DNA of 64,000 nt from an uncultured Clostridia bacterium (GCA_947174415.1 CAMWIW010000006.1:1-64000), one strand, 5' to 3'. Positions 34,415 through 43,769 are shown, numbered from the stretch's first letter. Translations and numbers: made by a program. Notes: generated from the sequence alone by a model not told the origin.

Positions 34415-34447
34415 CAGCTAAATCTGTATATAATACAAGTTTAGCTG
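34415..34447. promoter_or_regulatory. Inverted-repeat operator upstream of the double-HTH gene
   Basis: CAGCTAAA (34415-34422) and TTTAGCTG (34440-34447) flank a 17-nt centre that itself contains GTAT-ATA-ATAC. On the minus strand a TTGACA just upstream and TAAACT overlapping the repeat, with an 18-nt spacer, form a possible promoter, so binding would block transcription. Confidence 0.6.
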
Positions 34448-34710
34448 ATACTTGGCGTTTTTGTCAAATGGAAAATTCAGCCAAAACGGAAAAAATTCGC
34501 TTAAAAGATTGAAAAAGTGGTCAAAATGGCTGAATTTTGTGCCTAAAACGGGTAAATATGCGGAATTTCTGACAAAACACACGGTAAAAGAGGGGGTGAG
34601 CGAATGGCTTTCAGGCGGGGGAAGAATTCGCGTTAACCCCCATATATGCCTTAAATAACGCAAAAAAAAGTTAAAATAAATGAAAAATGTGCCGTTATTA
34701 ATTTTACTTT
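34448..34710. other. Gene-free stretch with an 11-bp-arm inverted repeat
   Basis: No supported gene. AAAATTCAGCC (34472-34482) and GGCTGAATTTT (34528-34538) form a widely spaced inverted repeat, with GTCAAATGG and GTCAAAATGG as nearby direct copies. A 68-codon frame from TTG 34452 crosses it but lacks a ribosome-binding site. Confidence 0.5.
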
Positions 34711-34740
34711 TTGCAAAATATAGTGTAAACTAATTATAAG
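34711..34740 (+). promoter_or_regulatory. Probable promoter of the 821-residue repeat protein
   Basis: TTGCAA (34711-34716), an 18-nt spacer and TATAAG (34735-34740) lie 56 nt before the ATG at 34797, which has a GAGGTAG ribosome-binding site. Confidence 0.6.
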
Positions 34741-34796
34741 ATTACCCTAAGTCGGTAGTTTTATAAACTAAAATTTAACTCAAACGAGGTAGAAAT

Positions 34797-37262
34797 ATGG
34801 CAGATAACAAGAACGTGCAGACGCCTAAGAAAGCCGACCTAATACTGCAACGGCAACGTGATTTATCCGCTAAGCAAGAGGAAACTCTTTCCCAGTCCAA
34901 AATTTCCAACACCAGACTTAACACGGTATTGGAACAGCTCACCGAAGCGAGGAACGAAGTCAATTACGTTATTGCGCAGGGGCAACAGCTTCAAAGCAAT
35001 ATCCAGACCGACTTCGAGGCGTTGAAGCAAGAGTTTAAATTTATCGCTATGCAAAGCGAAAGCATCTTCACCGCGCTTTCGGATAAGGTTCAGGAACTCA
35101 ACAACCTTCTCTCGGGCAGAGCGATGGACGAAACCGCAGTTGCCCGCGACGCGGATATCGATTACGATTATCTCGCCGAAAAGGTTGCGGAGAAAATGCC
35201 CGTTTCAAGCGGTGCGGAGGGCGTGCGCGTTTATTCGGCAGGTTCGCAGGATATCGACTACGACTTGCTCGTGGATAAACTCATAGCCCGTTTGCCCGTT
35301 CAGGACGTTGCGCCTGTTGGCGGTATCGATTACGAGGAGCTTGCCGCAAGGCTTGCAAGCCGTATGCCCGCTCAGGAAATCGCGGCGGCGTCGGCTTTGC
35401 CCGTCAACGTTTCGGTTGCCGACCGCGCTATCGATTACGAATATCTTGCGGACAAAATCGTTTCCCGCTTACCCGCACAGGAAGTCGTTTCACCCGACTA
35501 CATTGCGTCTAAGGTGGCGGAGCAAATCGTTTCCGCTCCCGCACAGGATATATCGGCAGACTACATTGCAACTAAGGTTGCCGAACAAATCGTTCTTCCC
35601 GAAATCACCGCGGAAGTTGACAGCGATACGATTGCTGAACTCGTTGCCGACAAGCTCGGCACTATGCCCGCAGGCGATATAGATTACGATTATCTTGCAG
35701 CGAAAGTTGCACAGCAAATCGAACTTCCCGAAACTCAGAACTATACGGCTGCTACGTATGCGGAAAATCCCGCTCATTACGAAATTAACGAGGACGAACT
35801 TGCCGACGCTATCGCGTTGAAAGTGGGTTCGCTCAAACCCGAAGATTTCGAAATCCTCGTAGACGACGAGGGCTGCGCTTCCATTTCGAGAGAGATTATC
35901 GAAAGGCTTGACTACGACGCCTTGGCTACGGCTGTTGCCGAAAAGCTCCGCGAAGCTCAGGTTGAGGAAGAGGAAGAAGAAACCGATTACGAAGAAATGG
36001 CTGCACGCATTAGTGAGAAAATCACCGTTGCGGGCGTCAATGAAGAGGCTATTGCAGACAAGGCTGCCGCTGCCCTTTCCAACTATCTGCCCGAGTTCGA
36101 TACGGACGAAATCGCAGACAAGGTTGCAGAGCAGGTTATAAGCGCGTTGCCTACGGTTACCGTTGACAACGAAGAAATCACCAACGCGGTTGCAACGAGA
36201 ATTATCGAAGCTCAGCAAGACAACGATTACGAAATCGTCATTGACGAGGAAGGCGTTGACAGAATGTCCGAGAGCGTAAGCGAAAAGGTATATCAGACCA
36301 ACGACGAACGCTTCACGGCAATCGACAACGAAATCGCGGAAATTAAGGAAATTCTTCAAAACCTTACCGTAGTTCAGAACGTGGTGGTTGCACCCGTAGA
36401 AGAAACGGTCGAGGAGTACGAGGAAGAGGTTGAAGCCGAACCCGTCGAAGAAGAAATCGTCGAGGAAGAGCCCGTAGAGGAAATACTCGTCGAAGAAGAA
36501 CCCGAAGAAGTAGTAACGGTAACGGAAGTTATCGAAGAAGTTGAAGAGCCCGTAGAGGAAGAACCCGAAGCGGTCGAAGAAGTTATCGAACAAACCGAAG
36601 AAATCAGCGAACCCGAACCACTTGTAGCCCCCACGGAGGAAACCGTGGATGAACAGGTCGAGTCCGTTCCTGAGGTCGTCGAGGCCACCCCCCCAGCGAA
36701 GGTAGTCGTCGTCGCAAGCTCTTCGGAAAACGAAGACGATGACGACGAAGGCGATGGCGAAGAGGACGAGAACGGCGTTGACTTCCTGAACATGATGCGC
36801 TACAACCGTAGCTTCATTGCAAGAATTATTCAAAGCTCGGACGAAACCAAGACCTATTACGGTAAAGTAAGAAACGCGCTTTTGAGCTACCGCAAGGTTA
36901 ACTCTAACATTGCGTGGGGCGCTGAGCGTTTCCACAAGGGAAGAGAAACGATTGCCCGTTTCAAAATCCGCGGTAAGACGCTCGTTCTCTATATGGCGAT
37001 TGACCCGAAGGAAATCGAGTATTCCGTTTATCATCAGAAGGACGTATCCAACAACAAATCGTTGAAGGGCACGCCTACAATGATTAAGATTAAGAGCCCC
37101 CGCGGCGTGAAGAAAGCCGTAAGACTCGTTGACCTTATGCTCGAAAAGCGCAACGGAATAAAGAGAAACGTTCCTGAGCGTGATTACGCTGCAATGTATC
37201 CTTACGAAACTATTGAGGAGCTTATCGAAGACGGTCTCGTCAAGGACGTAAACAAAGATTAA
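34797..37262 (+). CDS. 821-residue coiled-coil and repeat protein of unknown function
   Basis: Four regions are visible. Residues 1-105 are helical and coiled-coil-like (Gln/Glu/Leu-rich). Residues ~115-500 hold about 14 copies of an 18-30 residue unit with consensus DY(D/E)YLAxKVAxxLP, joined by variable linkers. Two units include a related insert ending V(I)DEEG. Residues ~530-655 are an acidic Glu/Val/Pro linker. Residues ~660-821 are a folded basic domain beginning FLNMMRYNRSFIARIIQSSD and including AWGAERFHKGRETIARFKIR and GKTLVLYMAIDPKEIEYS. I recall similar C-terminal domains in uncharacterised Clostridial proteins, but no function. There is no signal peptide or membrane helix, so it is cytoplasmic. 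It is monocistronic, ending in a terminator. A scaffold role is speculation. Confidence 0.85.
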   Translation: MADNKNVQTPKKADLILQRQRDLSAKQEETLSQSKISNTRLNTVLEQLTEARNEVNYVIAQGQQLQSNIQTDFEALKQEFKFIAMQSESIFTALSDKVQELNNLLSGRAMDETAVARDADIDYDYLAEKVAEKMPVSSGAEGVRVYSAGSQDIDYDLLVDKLIARLPVQDVAPVGGIDYEELAARLASRMPAQEIAAASALPVNVSVADRAIDYEYLADKIVSRLPAQEVVSPDYIASKVAEQIVSAPAQDISADYIATKVAEQIVLPEITAEVDSDTIAELVADKLGTMPAGDIDYDYLAAKVAQQIELPETQNYTAATYAENPAHYEINEDELADAIALKVGSLKPEDFEILVDDEGCASISREIIERLDYDALATAVAEKLREAQVEEEEEETDYEEMAARISEKITVAGVNEEAIADKAAAALSNYLPEFDTDEIADKVAEQVISALPTVTVDNEEITNAVATRIIEAQQDNDYEIVIDEEGVDRMSESVSEKVYQTNDERFTAIDNEIAEIKEILQNLTVVQNVVVAPVEETVEEYEEEVEAEPVEEEIVEEEPVEEILVEEEPEEVVTVTEVIEEVEEPVEEEPEAVEEVIEQTEEISEPEPLVAPTEETVDEQVESVPEVVEATPPAKVVVVASSSENEDDDDEGDGEEDENGVDFLNMMRYNRSFIARIIQSSDETKTYYGKVRNALLSYRKVNSNIAWGAERFHKGRETIARFKIRGKTLVLYMAIDPKEIEYSVYHQKDVSNNKSLKGTPTMIKIKSPRGVKKAVRLVDLMLEKRNGIKRNVPERDYAAMYPYETIEELIEDGLVKDVNKD

Positions 37263-37276
37263 TATAAGTTTTGGCG

Positions 37277-37308
37277 GGGGTTGAGTTATTTTTCAACCCC
37301 TCCTTTTT
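37277..37308 (+). terminator. Rho-independent terminator
   Basis: GGGGTTGA (37277-37284) pairs with TCAACCCC (37293-37300), followed by TCCTTTTTTT. Confidence 0.88.
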
Positions 37309-37372
37309 TTGAGTAATAGATTAGTCGCAAGAAGTAAATAATTAAATGAATTAAAATATCGGAGTAATATAT

Positions 37373-39262
37373 TTGGAAAACGAAAAAGTAAAACCTTCAA
37401 CAAGGTTACAGCGTCGCCGCCCCAACAGAAACAACGGCGGCGAAACGGCGGCTAAGCCCGCAAAAAAGACCGACAAAAGACAAAACGCCAATTATCCCGC
37501 GGGAGTAAACGGCAACGAACGGAACGGACAACCCAAACAACGGGACGCAAAGAATAAAATCAAGCAGCCCAAAAAGAACGGGCAGAACAAAGGTGATTTT
37601 AACGGCAAGCGCGGCGGTAAGCCCGTCAAAATTATATTTTTGGGCGGCGTTGGCGAAATAGGCAAAAACATGACCGCCTTGGAGTGCGGCGACGATATAA
37701 TCATAATCGACGCGGGCGCGATTTTTCCCACCGAGGAAACGCCCGGTTTCGACCTCGTCGTACCCGATATAACCTATCTCTTGGAAAACGCAAAAAAGGT
37801 GCGCGGGCTTATTTTAACGCACGGACACGAGGATCACATAGGCGGCGTGCCCTATCTTTTAAAGGAACTGAAAGTTCCCGTTATAGGCACTAAGCTTACC
37901 CTTGCCCTCGTTGATAACAAGCTGCGCGAACACCGTTTAAACGACGTAAAGGAAATAACCGTTACGCCCAATCAGACCATACAGCTCGGCTGTTTCAAAG
38001 TGCGTACCATAAACGTAAACCATTCGATAGCGGGTTCTTTGGCGTTTGCAATTACCACGCCGCAGGGCGTAATATTCCACAGCGGGGACTATAAAATCGA
38101 CCTTACACCCGTTGCGGGCGACCCCATTGACTTAAAGACGATAAGCGAGATAGGCTCGGCAGGCGTACTCCTCTATATGGGCGAAAGCACCAACATCGAG
38201 CGCGCGGGCTACACTATGAGCGAAACCGTAGTCGGCAGCACTCTCGACAGGCTTTTTTCAGAGAACTTAAAAAGAAGAATTATAATAGCAACTTTCGCTT
38301 CCAACGTTCACAGACTTCAACAGATTATCGACCTTGCCGTAAAATACGGGCGTAAAGTCGCGCTTTCGGGAAGAAGTATGCTTAACGTAGTCGAGGCGGC
38401 TGAAAAGATAGGCGAGATAACCGTTCCCAACGACGTTTTGATAGACGTTTCCAAAATCAAGAATATGCTTGACAGTGAAATCGTAGTCGTATCCACGGGC
38501 AGTCAGGGCGAGCCGATGAGCGCGTTGACGCGTATGGCTAACGGGGATAACCAATTCGTAACAGTCGGCGCAAACGACACGGTTATAATTTCCGCGTCGC
38601 CAATCCCAGGCAACGAAAAACTGGTTTACCGCGTTATTAACAACCTCTATAAGTTAGGCGCTAACGTGGTTTACGAAAGTCTTGAAAACGTTCACGTTTC
38701 GGGACACGCCTGCCGTGAAGAGCACAAGATAATGCACAACCTGTTAAAGCCCAAATACTTTATCCCCGTTCACGGCGAGTACAGGCATCTGAAAAAACAC
38801 GCCCAGCTTGCCGAAGAGCTTGGTGTGCCCGAAAGCAGAGTTTTCGTTCCCGATATCGGGGATTTAATAGAGCTTACTTCAAAGGGAATGAAGAGAGCGG
38901 GCAGAATTCATTCGGGTTCGCGCCTTATCGACGGCGAGGGCATCGAGGACGAAAAGCAAAGCACGGTAATCGAGGACAGGCGTCAGCTTTCGGAAGAGGG
39001 CTTGTTTATCGTGTCCGTTGCGGTCAGCGGCGGCGAGGTCGTCGGTGAACCCGCAATAAATTCGCGCGGGTTCGTGTTCGATTTCCACCGCGACTACGAC
39101 AAGGAAATCCGCGAGGTAATAAACCGCGCTATTGAGGGCGTCAACATTTCAAGAAGCGGCGTGGACGAACTGAAAAAGGCAATTAAGCGTTCCTTGCGCA
39201 ATTATCTTTTAAAGAAAACCAAGCAGTCGCCGATGGTCGTACCCGTCGTTGTAGAATTATGA
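37373..39262 (+). CDS. rnj: Ribonuclease J with basic N-terminal extension
   Basis: RNase J is a metallo-beta-lactamase endo/5'-3' exoribonuclease central to mRNA turnover and rRNA maturation. The core begins near residue 85 with KIIFLGGVGEIGKNM, and zinc ligands are in LTHGHEDHIGG. Motifs of the beta-CASP region and FIPVHGEYRHLKKH follow. The C-terminal domain is present (629 residues in all). The first ~80 residues are a disordered, Lys/Arg/Asn/Gln-rich extension that may bind RNA. The start is a TTG at 37373 behind CGGAG. The stop overlaps trmR by 4 nt (ATGA). Confidence 0.95.
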   Translation: MENEKVKPSTRLQRRRPNRNNGGETAAKPAKKTDKRQNANYPAGVNGNERNGQPKQRDAKNKIKQPKKNGQNKGDFNGKRGGKPVKIIFLGGVGEIGKNMTALECGDDIIIIDAGAIFPTEETPGFDLVVPDITYLLENAKKVRGLILTHGHEDHIGGVPYLLKELKVPVIGTKLTLALVDNKLREHRLNDVKEITVTPNQTIQLGCFKVRTINVNHSIAGSLAFAITTPQGVIFHSGDYKIDLTPVAGDPIDLKTISEIGSAGVLLYMGESTNIERAGYTMSETVVGSTLDRLFSENLKRRIIIATFASNVHRLQQIIDLAVKYGRKVALSGRSMLNVVEAAEKIGEITVPNDVLIDVSKIKNMLDSEIVVVSTGSQGEPMSALTRMANGDNQFVTVGANDTVIISASPIPGNEKLVYRVINNLYKLGANVVYESLENVHVSGHACREEHKIMHNLLKPKYFIPVHGEYRHLKKHAQLAEELGVPESRVFVPDIGDLIELTSKGMKRAGRIHSGSRLIDGEGIEDEKQSTVIEDRRQLSEEGLFIVSVAVSGGEVVGEPAINSRGFVFDFHRDYDKEIREVINRAIEGVNISRSGVDELKKAIKRSLRNYLLKKTKQSPMVVPVVVEL

Positions 39263-39927
39263 CAGATTTTCACTACGCACACAAGAATACGCAGGAGGGA
39301 GAGCGGGTTACAAAAACCGCACCCTTCAACAAGCCGCAGATATCGGAAGAAATTCTTTCTCTGCGGCAAAACGCGTTTATGGCGGAAATACCCGTTTCGG
39401 ACGACGAAACGCTGAATTTTTTAACGACCTTGGTTAGCGCGTTGAAACCCGAACGAATTCTCGAACTCGGCACGGCAGTCGGCGCGTCAGGCGCAGCTAT
39501 GCTCGAAGCGTGCTCGGTTGCGCACTTAACCACGGTTGAACGCGACGAAGATTTTTATAAAGCCGCAGTCGGAAATTTTAATATGCTTAACCTTTCAAAA
39601 AGGGTTACGGCAATTTCGGGCGACGCGGGCGAAGTTATAAACGGCTTGCCCGAAAACAGCTTTGACTTTATTTTTCTCGACTGCGCAAAGGTGCAGTATA
39701 TTAAATATCTGCCTCGCCTTAAAAAACTGTTGAAAAAAGGCGGCGTTTTGCTTGCCGACGATATTTTGTTGTTTGGCTATATCACGGGCGAGGCGGAAGT
39801 GCCCAAAAAGCGTAAAATGCTCGTAGAGCATATCAAAGAATATATCTCCGCCGTAACGAACGACGGGGAACTTTACACGACCGTTCTCGATATAGGCAAC
39901 GGCGTTGCAATGAGCGTAAAAAAATGA
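39259..39927 (+). CDS. trmR: tRNA 5-hydroxyuridine O-methyltransferase (TrmR-like)
   Basis: The 222-residue class I SAM methyltransferase of the caffeoyl-CoA O-methyltransferase fold has SAM motif ILELGTAVGASGAAMLE, acidic motif TTVERDEDFY and the metal-binding LADDILLFGY. The COMT-like YrrM/TrmR of Bacillus methylates 5-hydroxyuridine at tRNA position 34. The next gene, a U32 peptidase homologue, corresponds to the hydroxylation step, which supports this reading. A general O-methyltransferase on a small substrate is the alternative. It is coupled by ATGA overlaps at both ends. Confidence 0.85.
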   Translation: MTDFHYAHKNTQEGERVTKTAPFNKPQISEEILSLRQNAFMAEIPVSDDETLNFLTTLVSALKPERILELGTAVGASGAAMLEACSVAHLTTVERDEDFYKAAVGNFNMLNLSKRVTAISGDAGEVINGLPENSFDFIFLDCAKVQYIKYLPRLKKLLKKGGVLLADDILLFGYITGEAEVPKKRKMLVEHIKEYISAVTNDGELYTTVLDIGNGVAMSVKK

Positions 39928-41117
39928 AAGCAGAACTTTTAGCCCCTGCGGGCAACTTTTCAAAACTAAAAACCGCGCTTTATTTCGGCGCGGACGCAGC
40001 TTATATCGGCGGCAAGGACTTTTCGCTCCGTTCGTTTGCCGATAACTTCACGCGCGAAGAAATGGCGGAGGCAGTGCGTCTCGCCCATGCTATGGGCAAG
40101 AAAATTTACGTAACCGCAAATATCTTTGCAAAGAACGCCGATATGACGCTTATGGAAGATTATTTTGCTTTTTTGCAGAGCGCGCAGGTAGACGCGGCTA
40201 TAATTTCGGACAGCGGCGTTTTTTATGCGGCTAAAAAGTCCGCGCCCAAACTTCAAATACATATTTCCACGCAGGCAAACCTTACTAACAAGTATGCGGT
40301 CAAATTCTGGCGTGAACAGGGCGCAACCCGTGCCGTGCTTGCCCGCGAGCTCTCGCTTGACGAGATAAAAGAGATAAAGGACTTCGTACCCGATATGGAA
40401 TTAGAAGCGTTCGTTCACGGCGCAATGTGCATTTCCTACTCGGGCAGATGCCTTTTATCGAATTATCTTGCGGGCCGCGAAAGCAACCGCGGGGAGTGCG
40501 TTCAGGCGTGCCGTTGGAATTATCAGATAAGAAAGTCGGACGAAAAATCCGACAGCGGTTGGCTCGATACCGAGGAGGACGGGCGGGGTACTTATATACT
40601 CAACTCAAAGGATCTGAATATGTCCGCGCACCTCGAAAAGCTTGAAAAGGCGGGCGTCTGCTCGTTTAAAATAGAGGGCAGAATGAAGTCCGAGTATTAC
40701 CTTGCAACGGTGATTAACGCATACCGCCGTTGTATGGACGGCGGCTTTAACGAAACGGTCGAGCGCGAGCTGTTAACCGCCGCGCACCGCGACTATACCA
40801 CTGCTTACACCCTCGGCGACAACGGTAAAACGGTCAACTATACCGACAGTCAGACGAAGGGCGACTGCGAATATATCGCAAACGTTATTTCGGGCGGCAG
40901 CGGTTTCGCGGAAGTCGAAATGCGCGGAAGATTTAAAGTCGGGGATAGGCTTGAAGTTTTGAGCCCGACGGATAATTTCGGAAAGTCGTTTACTGTTGAA
41001 AAAGCTCTTTTGGACGGCGAGGAAGCTGAGGACTGCAAGCTCGTCCAAAAAATTTACAGAATAAGCTGTCCGTTTGAATTAAAGCAAGGCGATATTTTAA
41101 GGCGCAGAAAAATATGA
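39924..41117 (+). CDS. trhP: U32-family protein, probable tRNA 5-hydroxyuridine-forming TrhP
   Basis: The 397-residue protein begins KAELLAPAGNFSKLKTALYFGADA and has the U32 signature EAFVHGAMCISYSGRCLLSNY, then the ECVQACRW cysteines expected to bind an iron-sulfur cluster. Members such as TrhP/YrrN-YrrO use prephenate in tRNA U34 hydroxylation. Here it follows the methyltransferase gene by a 4-nt overlap and precedes aroA, also by a 4-nt overlap. aroA acts in the pathway that makes prephenate, giving a metabolic link. The old peptidase name is probably misleading. Confidence 0.88.
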   Translation: MKAELLAPAGNFSKLKTALYFGADAAYIGGKDFSLRSFADNFTREEMAEAVRLAHAMGKKIYVTANIFAKNADMTLMEDYFAFLQSAQVDAAIISDSGVFYAAKKSAPKLQIHISTQANLTNKYAVKFWREQGATRAVLARELSLDEIKEIKDFVPDMELEAFVHGAMCISYSGRCLLSNYLAGRESNRGECVQACRWNYQIRKSDEKSDSGWLDTEEDGRGTYILNSKDLNMSAHLEKLEKAGVCSFKIEGRMKSEYYLATVINAYRRCMDGGFNETVERELLTAAHRDYTTAYTLGDNGKTVNYTDSQTKGDCEYIANVISGGSGFAEVEMRGRFKVGDRLEVLSPTDNFGKSFTVEKALLDGEEAEDCKLVQKIYRISCPFELKQGDILRRRKI

Positions 41118-42331
41118 ACTACAAGGTTAAAAATATTTACGGCAAAACCAACTCGAATAAAGTAACCGTCAGTGTACCGGGGTCTAAAAGCATTACCGCT
41201 CGGGCAATGCTGCTTGCCGCGCTTGCCGAGGGAACTAGCACTCTTTTCAACGCGCAGTTTTCGGACGATTGCCAAACCTTTTTAAATTGTTTAAAGGATT
41301 TGGGCATACCGGTAGAAGTACACGGCACAACCGTAAAAATCACGGGCTGCGGCGGTAAGCTTAAAATAAACGCGGGTAAAATAAACGTCGGCAGCGCGGG
41401 AACGGCGGCAAGATTTCTGCCCGCTTTTCTGGCGTTTCAAAAGGGCAAATTTACCCTTGACTGTTCGGACCAAATGAAGTCCCGTCCCATAGAGCCGCTT
41501 ATAAATACTTTAAAGAGCTTGGGTGCTAAGTTCACTTTTTTGCAGGAGGAAAACCGTTACCCTTTCGTAATCGAGGGTACTTCAAGTCCCGCAAACGAAG
41601 TTTCGGTTGATATTACTAAAAGCAGTCAGTTTCTTTCCGCACTTTTAATTTCGGCGGCGTGTGCGGGTAAACCTGTAAAAATCAAGGCGGACGGCACTCA
41701 CGGGCTCGATTACGTCAATATGACGCTCGATATGATGTGGTCGTTCGGGCTAACGGTCAACGAGGACGGCGGTTACACCGTCTATGGCAAGTATTCTGCG
41801 AAAAAATACGATATAGAGCCCGATATTTCCGCGGCGTGTTATTTTTACGCTGCAAATAAAATTCTCAGAACTAACGTATCGGTTAACGGCGTTATGCCGC
41901 ACTGTATGCAGGGGGACATAAAGTTTTTAAAACTTTTGGAAAAGTTCGACGGCGGTAAAATCGATATGCGCGAGTTTTCCGACCAAGCTTTAACGCTTGC
42001 CGCTATTGCGCCTTATTTTAACCGTCCTACCGAAATTTGCGGCGTTGCGCATATCCGCAGGCAAGAATGCGACAGAATTGCCGCTATCGTAACCAATCTA
42101 ACGGCAATGGGCGTTAAATGCGAAGAGCGGGAAGACGGCGTAATTATTTATCCCGCCGAGCCCAAGCCCGCAGTAATTAAGACTTTCGGCGACCACCGCG
42201 TGGCGATGGCGTTTTCGTTGACCGGATTGCGTGCAGACGGGATAGAGATAGAAAACGCCGAAGTTTGCTCCAAAACCTTTAAAAACTATTTCAATGTTCT
42301 GGACGAAGTCTGCGCTTCACTCACAAAATAA
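41114..42331 (+). CDS. aroA: 3-phosphoshikimate 1-carboxyvinyltransferase (EPSP synthase)
   Basis: EPSP synthase joins shikimate-3-phosphate and phosphoenolpyruvate in aromatic amino-acid synthesis. The 405 residues show VPGSKSITARAMLLAALAEG (shikimate-phosphate site), NVGSAGTAARFLPAFLA, RPIEPLI and the C-terminal GDHRVAMAFSL. The N-terminus is slightly short but complete. It is translationally coupled to the U32 gene by ATGA and followed 8 nt later by dinB. No other shikimate genes are in the window. Confidence 0.94.
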   Translation: MNYKVKNIYGKTNSNKVTVSVPGSKSITARAMLLAALAEGTSTLFNAQFSDDCQTFLNCLKDLGIPVEVHGTTVKITGCGGKLKINAGKINVGSAGTAARFLPAFLAFQKGKFTLDCSDQMKSRPIEPLINTLKSLGAKFTFLQEENRYPFVIEGTSSPANEVSVDITKSSQFLSALLISAACAGKPVKIKADGTHGLDYVNMTLDMMWSFGLTVNEDGGYTVYGKYSAKKYDIEPDISAACYFYAANKILRTNVSVNGVMPHCMQGDIKFLKLLEKFDGGKIDMREFSDQALTLAAIAPYFNRPTEICGVAHIRRQECDRIAAIVTNLTAMGVKCEEREDGVIIYPAEPKPAVIKTFGDHRVAMAFSLTGLRADGIEIENAEVCSKTFKNYFNVLDEVCASLTK

Positions 42332-42339
42332 TTTACATA

Positions 42340-43644
42340 ATGGAAAGGATTGTAATTCATTCGGACTTAAATAATTTTTATGCCTCGGTAGAAAGAAAGC
42401 TACACCCCGAGCTTATAGGTAAGCCCGTTGCGGTCTGCGGCAGCAAGGAAGAGCGGCGGGGTATAGTTCTTGCAAAGAGCGAGGAGGCAAAAAGGCGGGG
42501 CGTAAAGACGGGCGATACCATTTGGCAAGCCGAGAGAAAGTGTCCCGATATTATCGTCATGCCGCCGAATTTTGACGAATATATGAATTATTCCCGCGCT
42601 GTCAAGGCAATTTACGCACGGTACACCGACTTAATCGAAAGCTACGGCATTGACGAGTGCTGGCTCGATTTGACACACTCGACCCTCGTGTTTCCGCCTT
42701 ACGAAAATAAGTTTACAACAGTCAACGGTGAAAAATATTATACAGACGAATATCTTCGGTTTTTGGGCGACACAATCCGCGGCACGGTAAAAAAAGAGCT
42801 TGGCTTAACCGTTTCTTGCGGGGTTTCGTTCAACAAGGCGTTTGCAAAGCTCGGCTCGGATTTGAAAAAGCCCGACGGCACTTCGGTTATTTCTAAATTA
42901 AATTATAAGTCGGTTATAAACCCTTTGCCCGTCGAAGATTTGCTTTTCGTCGGCAAAGCTACCAAGGAAAAGCTACGCGGTATGGGGCTTACCACCATAG
43001 GCAGACTTGCCGAAGCGGACGATAAATTTATACAAAAAGTTTTCGGCAAGTTCGGTGTAACCATTTTAAAATTCGCCCGCGGCGAAGATGAGGACGAGGT
43101 AAAGCATATGGACGATAAGCGAGAGTATAAGTCCATAGGCAATTCCTGTACCTACCGCGAGGATATTACCGACTTGAAGCGGGTTGAACGGCTTCTATTC
43201 GTTCTGTCCGAAAGCGTTGCCGCGCGCCTGCGCGAGTCGGGACAGGGCACGGCGGATACCGTGCATCTGTGGGTGCGGTTCGATGATTTATCCGACTTTT
43301 CGGTGCAGAAAAAAGTGCGCCACACCGTCCTTTGCAGTGAAATAGCGAAGCACGCGTTCGAGCTGTTCAAAGCCAACGTAACGCCGCCGTTTAAGGTGCG
43401 TTCGATGGGTGTAACCGTTTCGGGCTTCGATAACGGCGTATCGCAGATGACCATAGACGAAAGCTCGGGCAACTATAAAAAGCTCGAAGCGGTAGAGCGT
43501 TGCGTTGACCGTATAAGGAAGAAACACGGTTACGACAAGGTTCAGCGCGGCATAATCGCCGAAGAGCCCGACGAAATGAAAAACGATATAAAAAACTCTC
43601 ACTTAATAAAACCCGCCAACTTCGAGGACAGGGGAGAGGAATAA
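42340..43644 (+). CDS. dinB: DNA polymerase IV (Y-family translesion polymerase)
   Basis: The 434-residue protein starts MERIVIHSDLNNFYASVERK, with the first metal Asp and the steric-gate region, and has the catalytic ESYGIDECWLDLT. The fingers/palm continue to a helix-hairpin-helix (LRGMGLTTIGRLAEAD), and a little-finger domain follows. Y-family polymerases copy past damaged bases with low fidelity. A longer loop after the active site (TLVFPPYENKF) is typical of the Clostridial branch. It is last of the rnj operon or independently expressed; no promoter is seen in the 8-nt gap. Confidence 0.94.
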   Translation: MERIVIHSDLNNFYASVERKLHPELIGKPVAVCGSKEERRGIVLAKSEEAKRRGVKTGDTIWQAERKCPDIIVMPPNFDEYMNYSRAVKAIYARYTDLIESYGIDECWLDLTHSTLVFPPYENKFTTVNGEKYYTDEYLRFLGDTIRGTVKKELGLTVSCGVSFNKAFAKLGSDLKKPDGTSVISKLNYKSVINPLPVEDLLFVGKATKEKLRGMGLTTIGRLAEADDKFIQKVFGKFGVTILKFARGEDEDEVKHMDDKREYKSIGNSCTYREDITDLKRVERLLFVLSESVAARLRESGQGTADTVHLWVRFDDLSDFSVQKKVRHTVLCSEIAKHAFELFKANVTPPFKVRSMGVTVSGFDNGVSQMTIDESSGNYKKLEAVERCVDRIRKKHGYDKVQRGIIAEEPDEMKNDIKNSHLIKPANFEDRGEE

Positions 43645-43704
43645 CTATAAGCACGGCTTTAACAAGGCATAATAATTTGTACTTATAAAGCCGACCTATT
43701 TAAT

Positions 43705-43734
43705 TTGACAATCAAACCCTTTAAATTATATAAT
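43705..43734 (+). promoter_or_regulatory. Promoter of glnN
   Basis: TTGACA (43705-43710), an 18-nt spacer and TATAAT (43729-43734) lie 35 nt before the ATG at 43770, which has an AAGGAG site. Confidence 0.82.
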
Positions 43735-43769
43735 TTAGCAGTAAAGATTTTATACAAGGAGCAAAATAT

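Noticed and set aside
34452..34658. 68-codon plus-strand frame upstream of the 821-residue protein
   Set aside because: TTG start without a ribosome-binding site, crosses an inverted repeat and shows no recognisable protein pattern.
35490..37034. 514-codon open frame on the minus strand, rich in Phe, Arg and Asn
   Set aside because: It is the antisense shadow of the 821-residue repeat protein: the acidic GAA/GAG codons there read as Phe/Leu on the other strand. It has no ribosome-binding site and no domain pattern.
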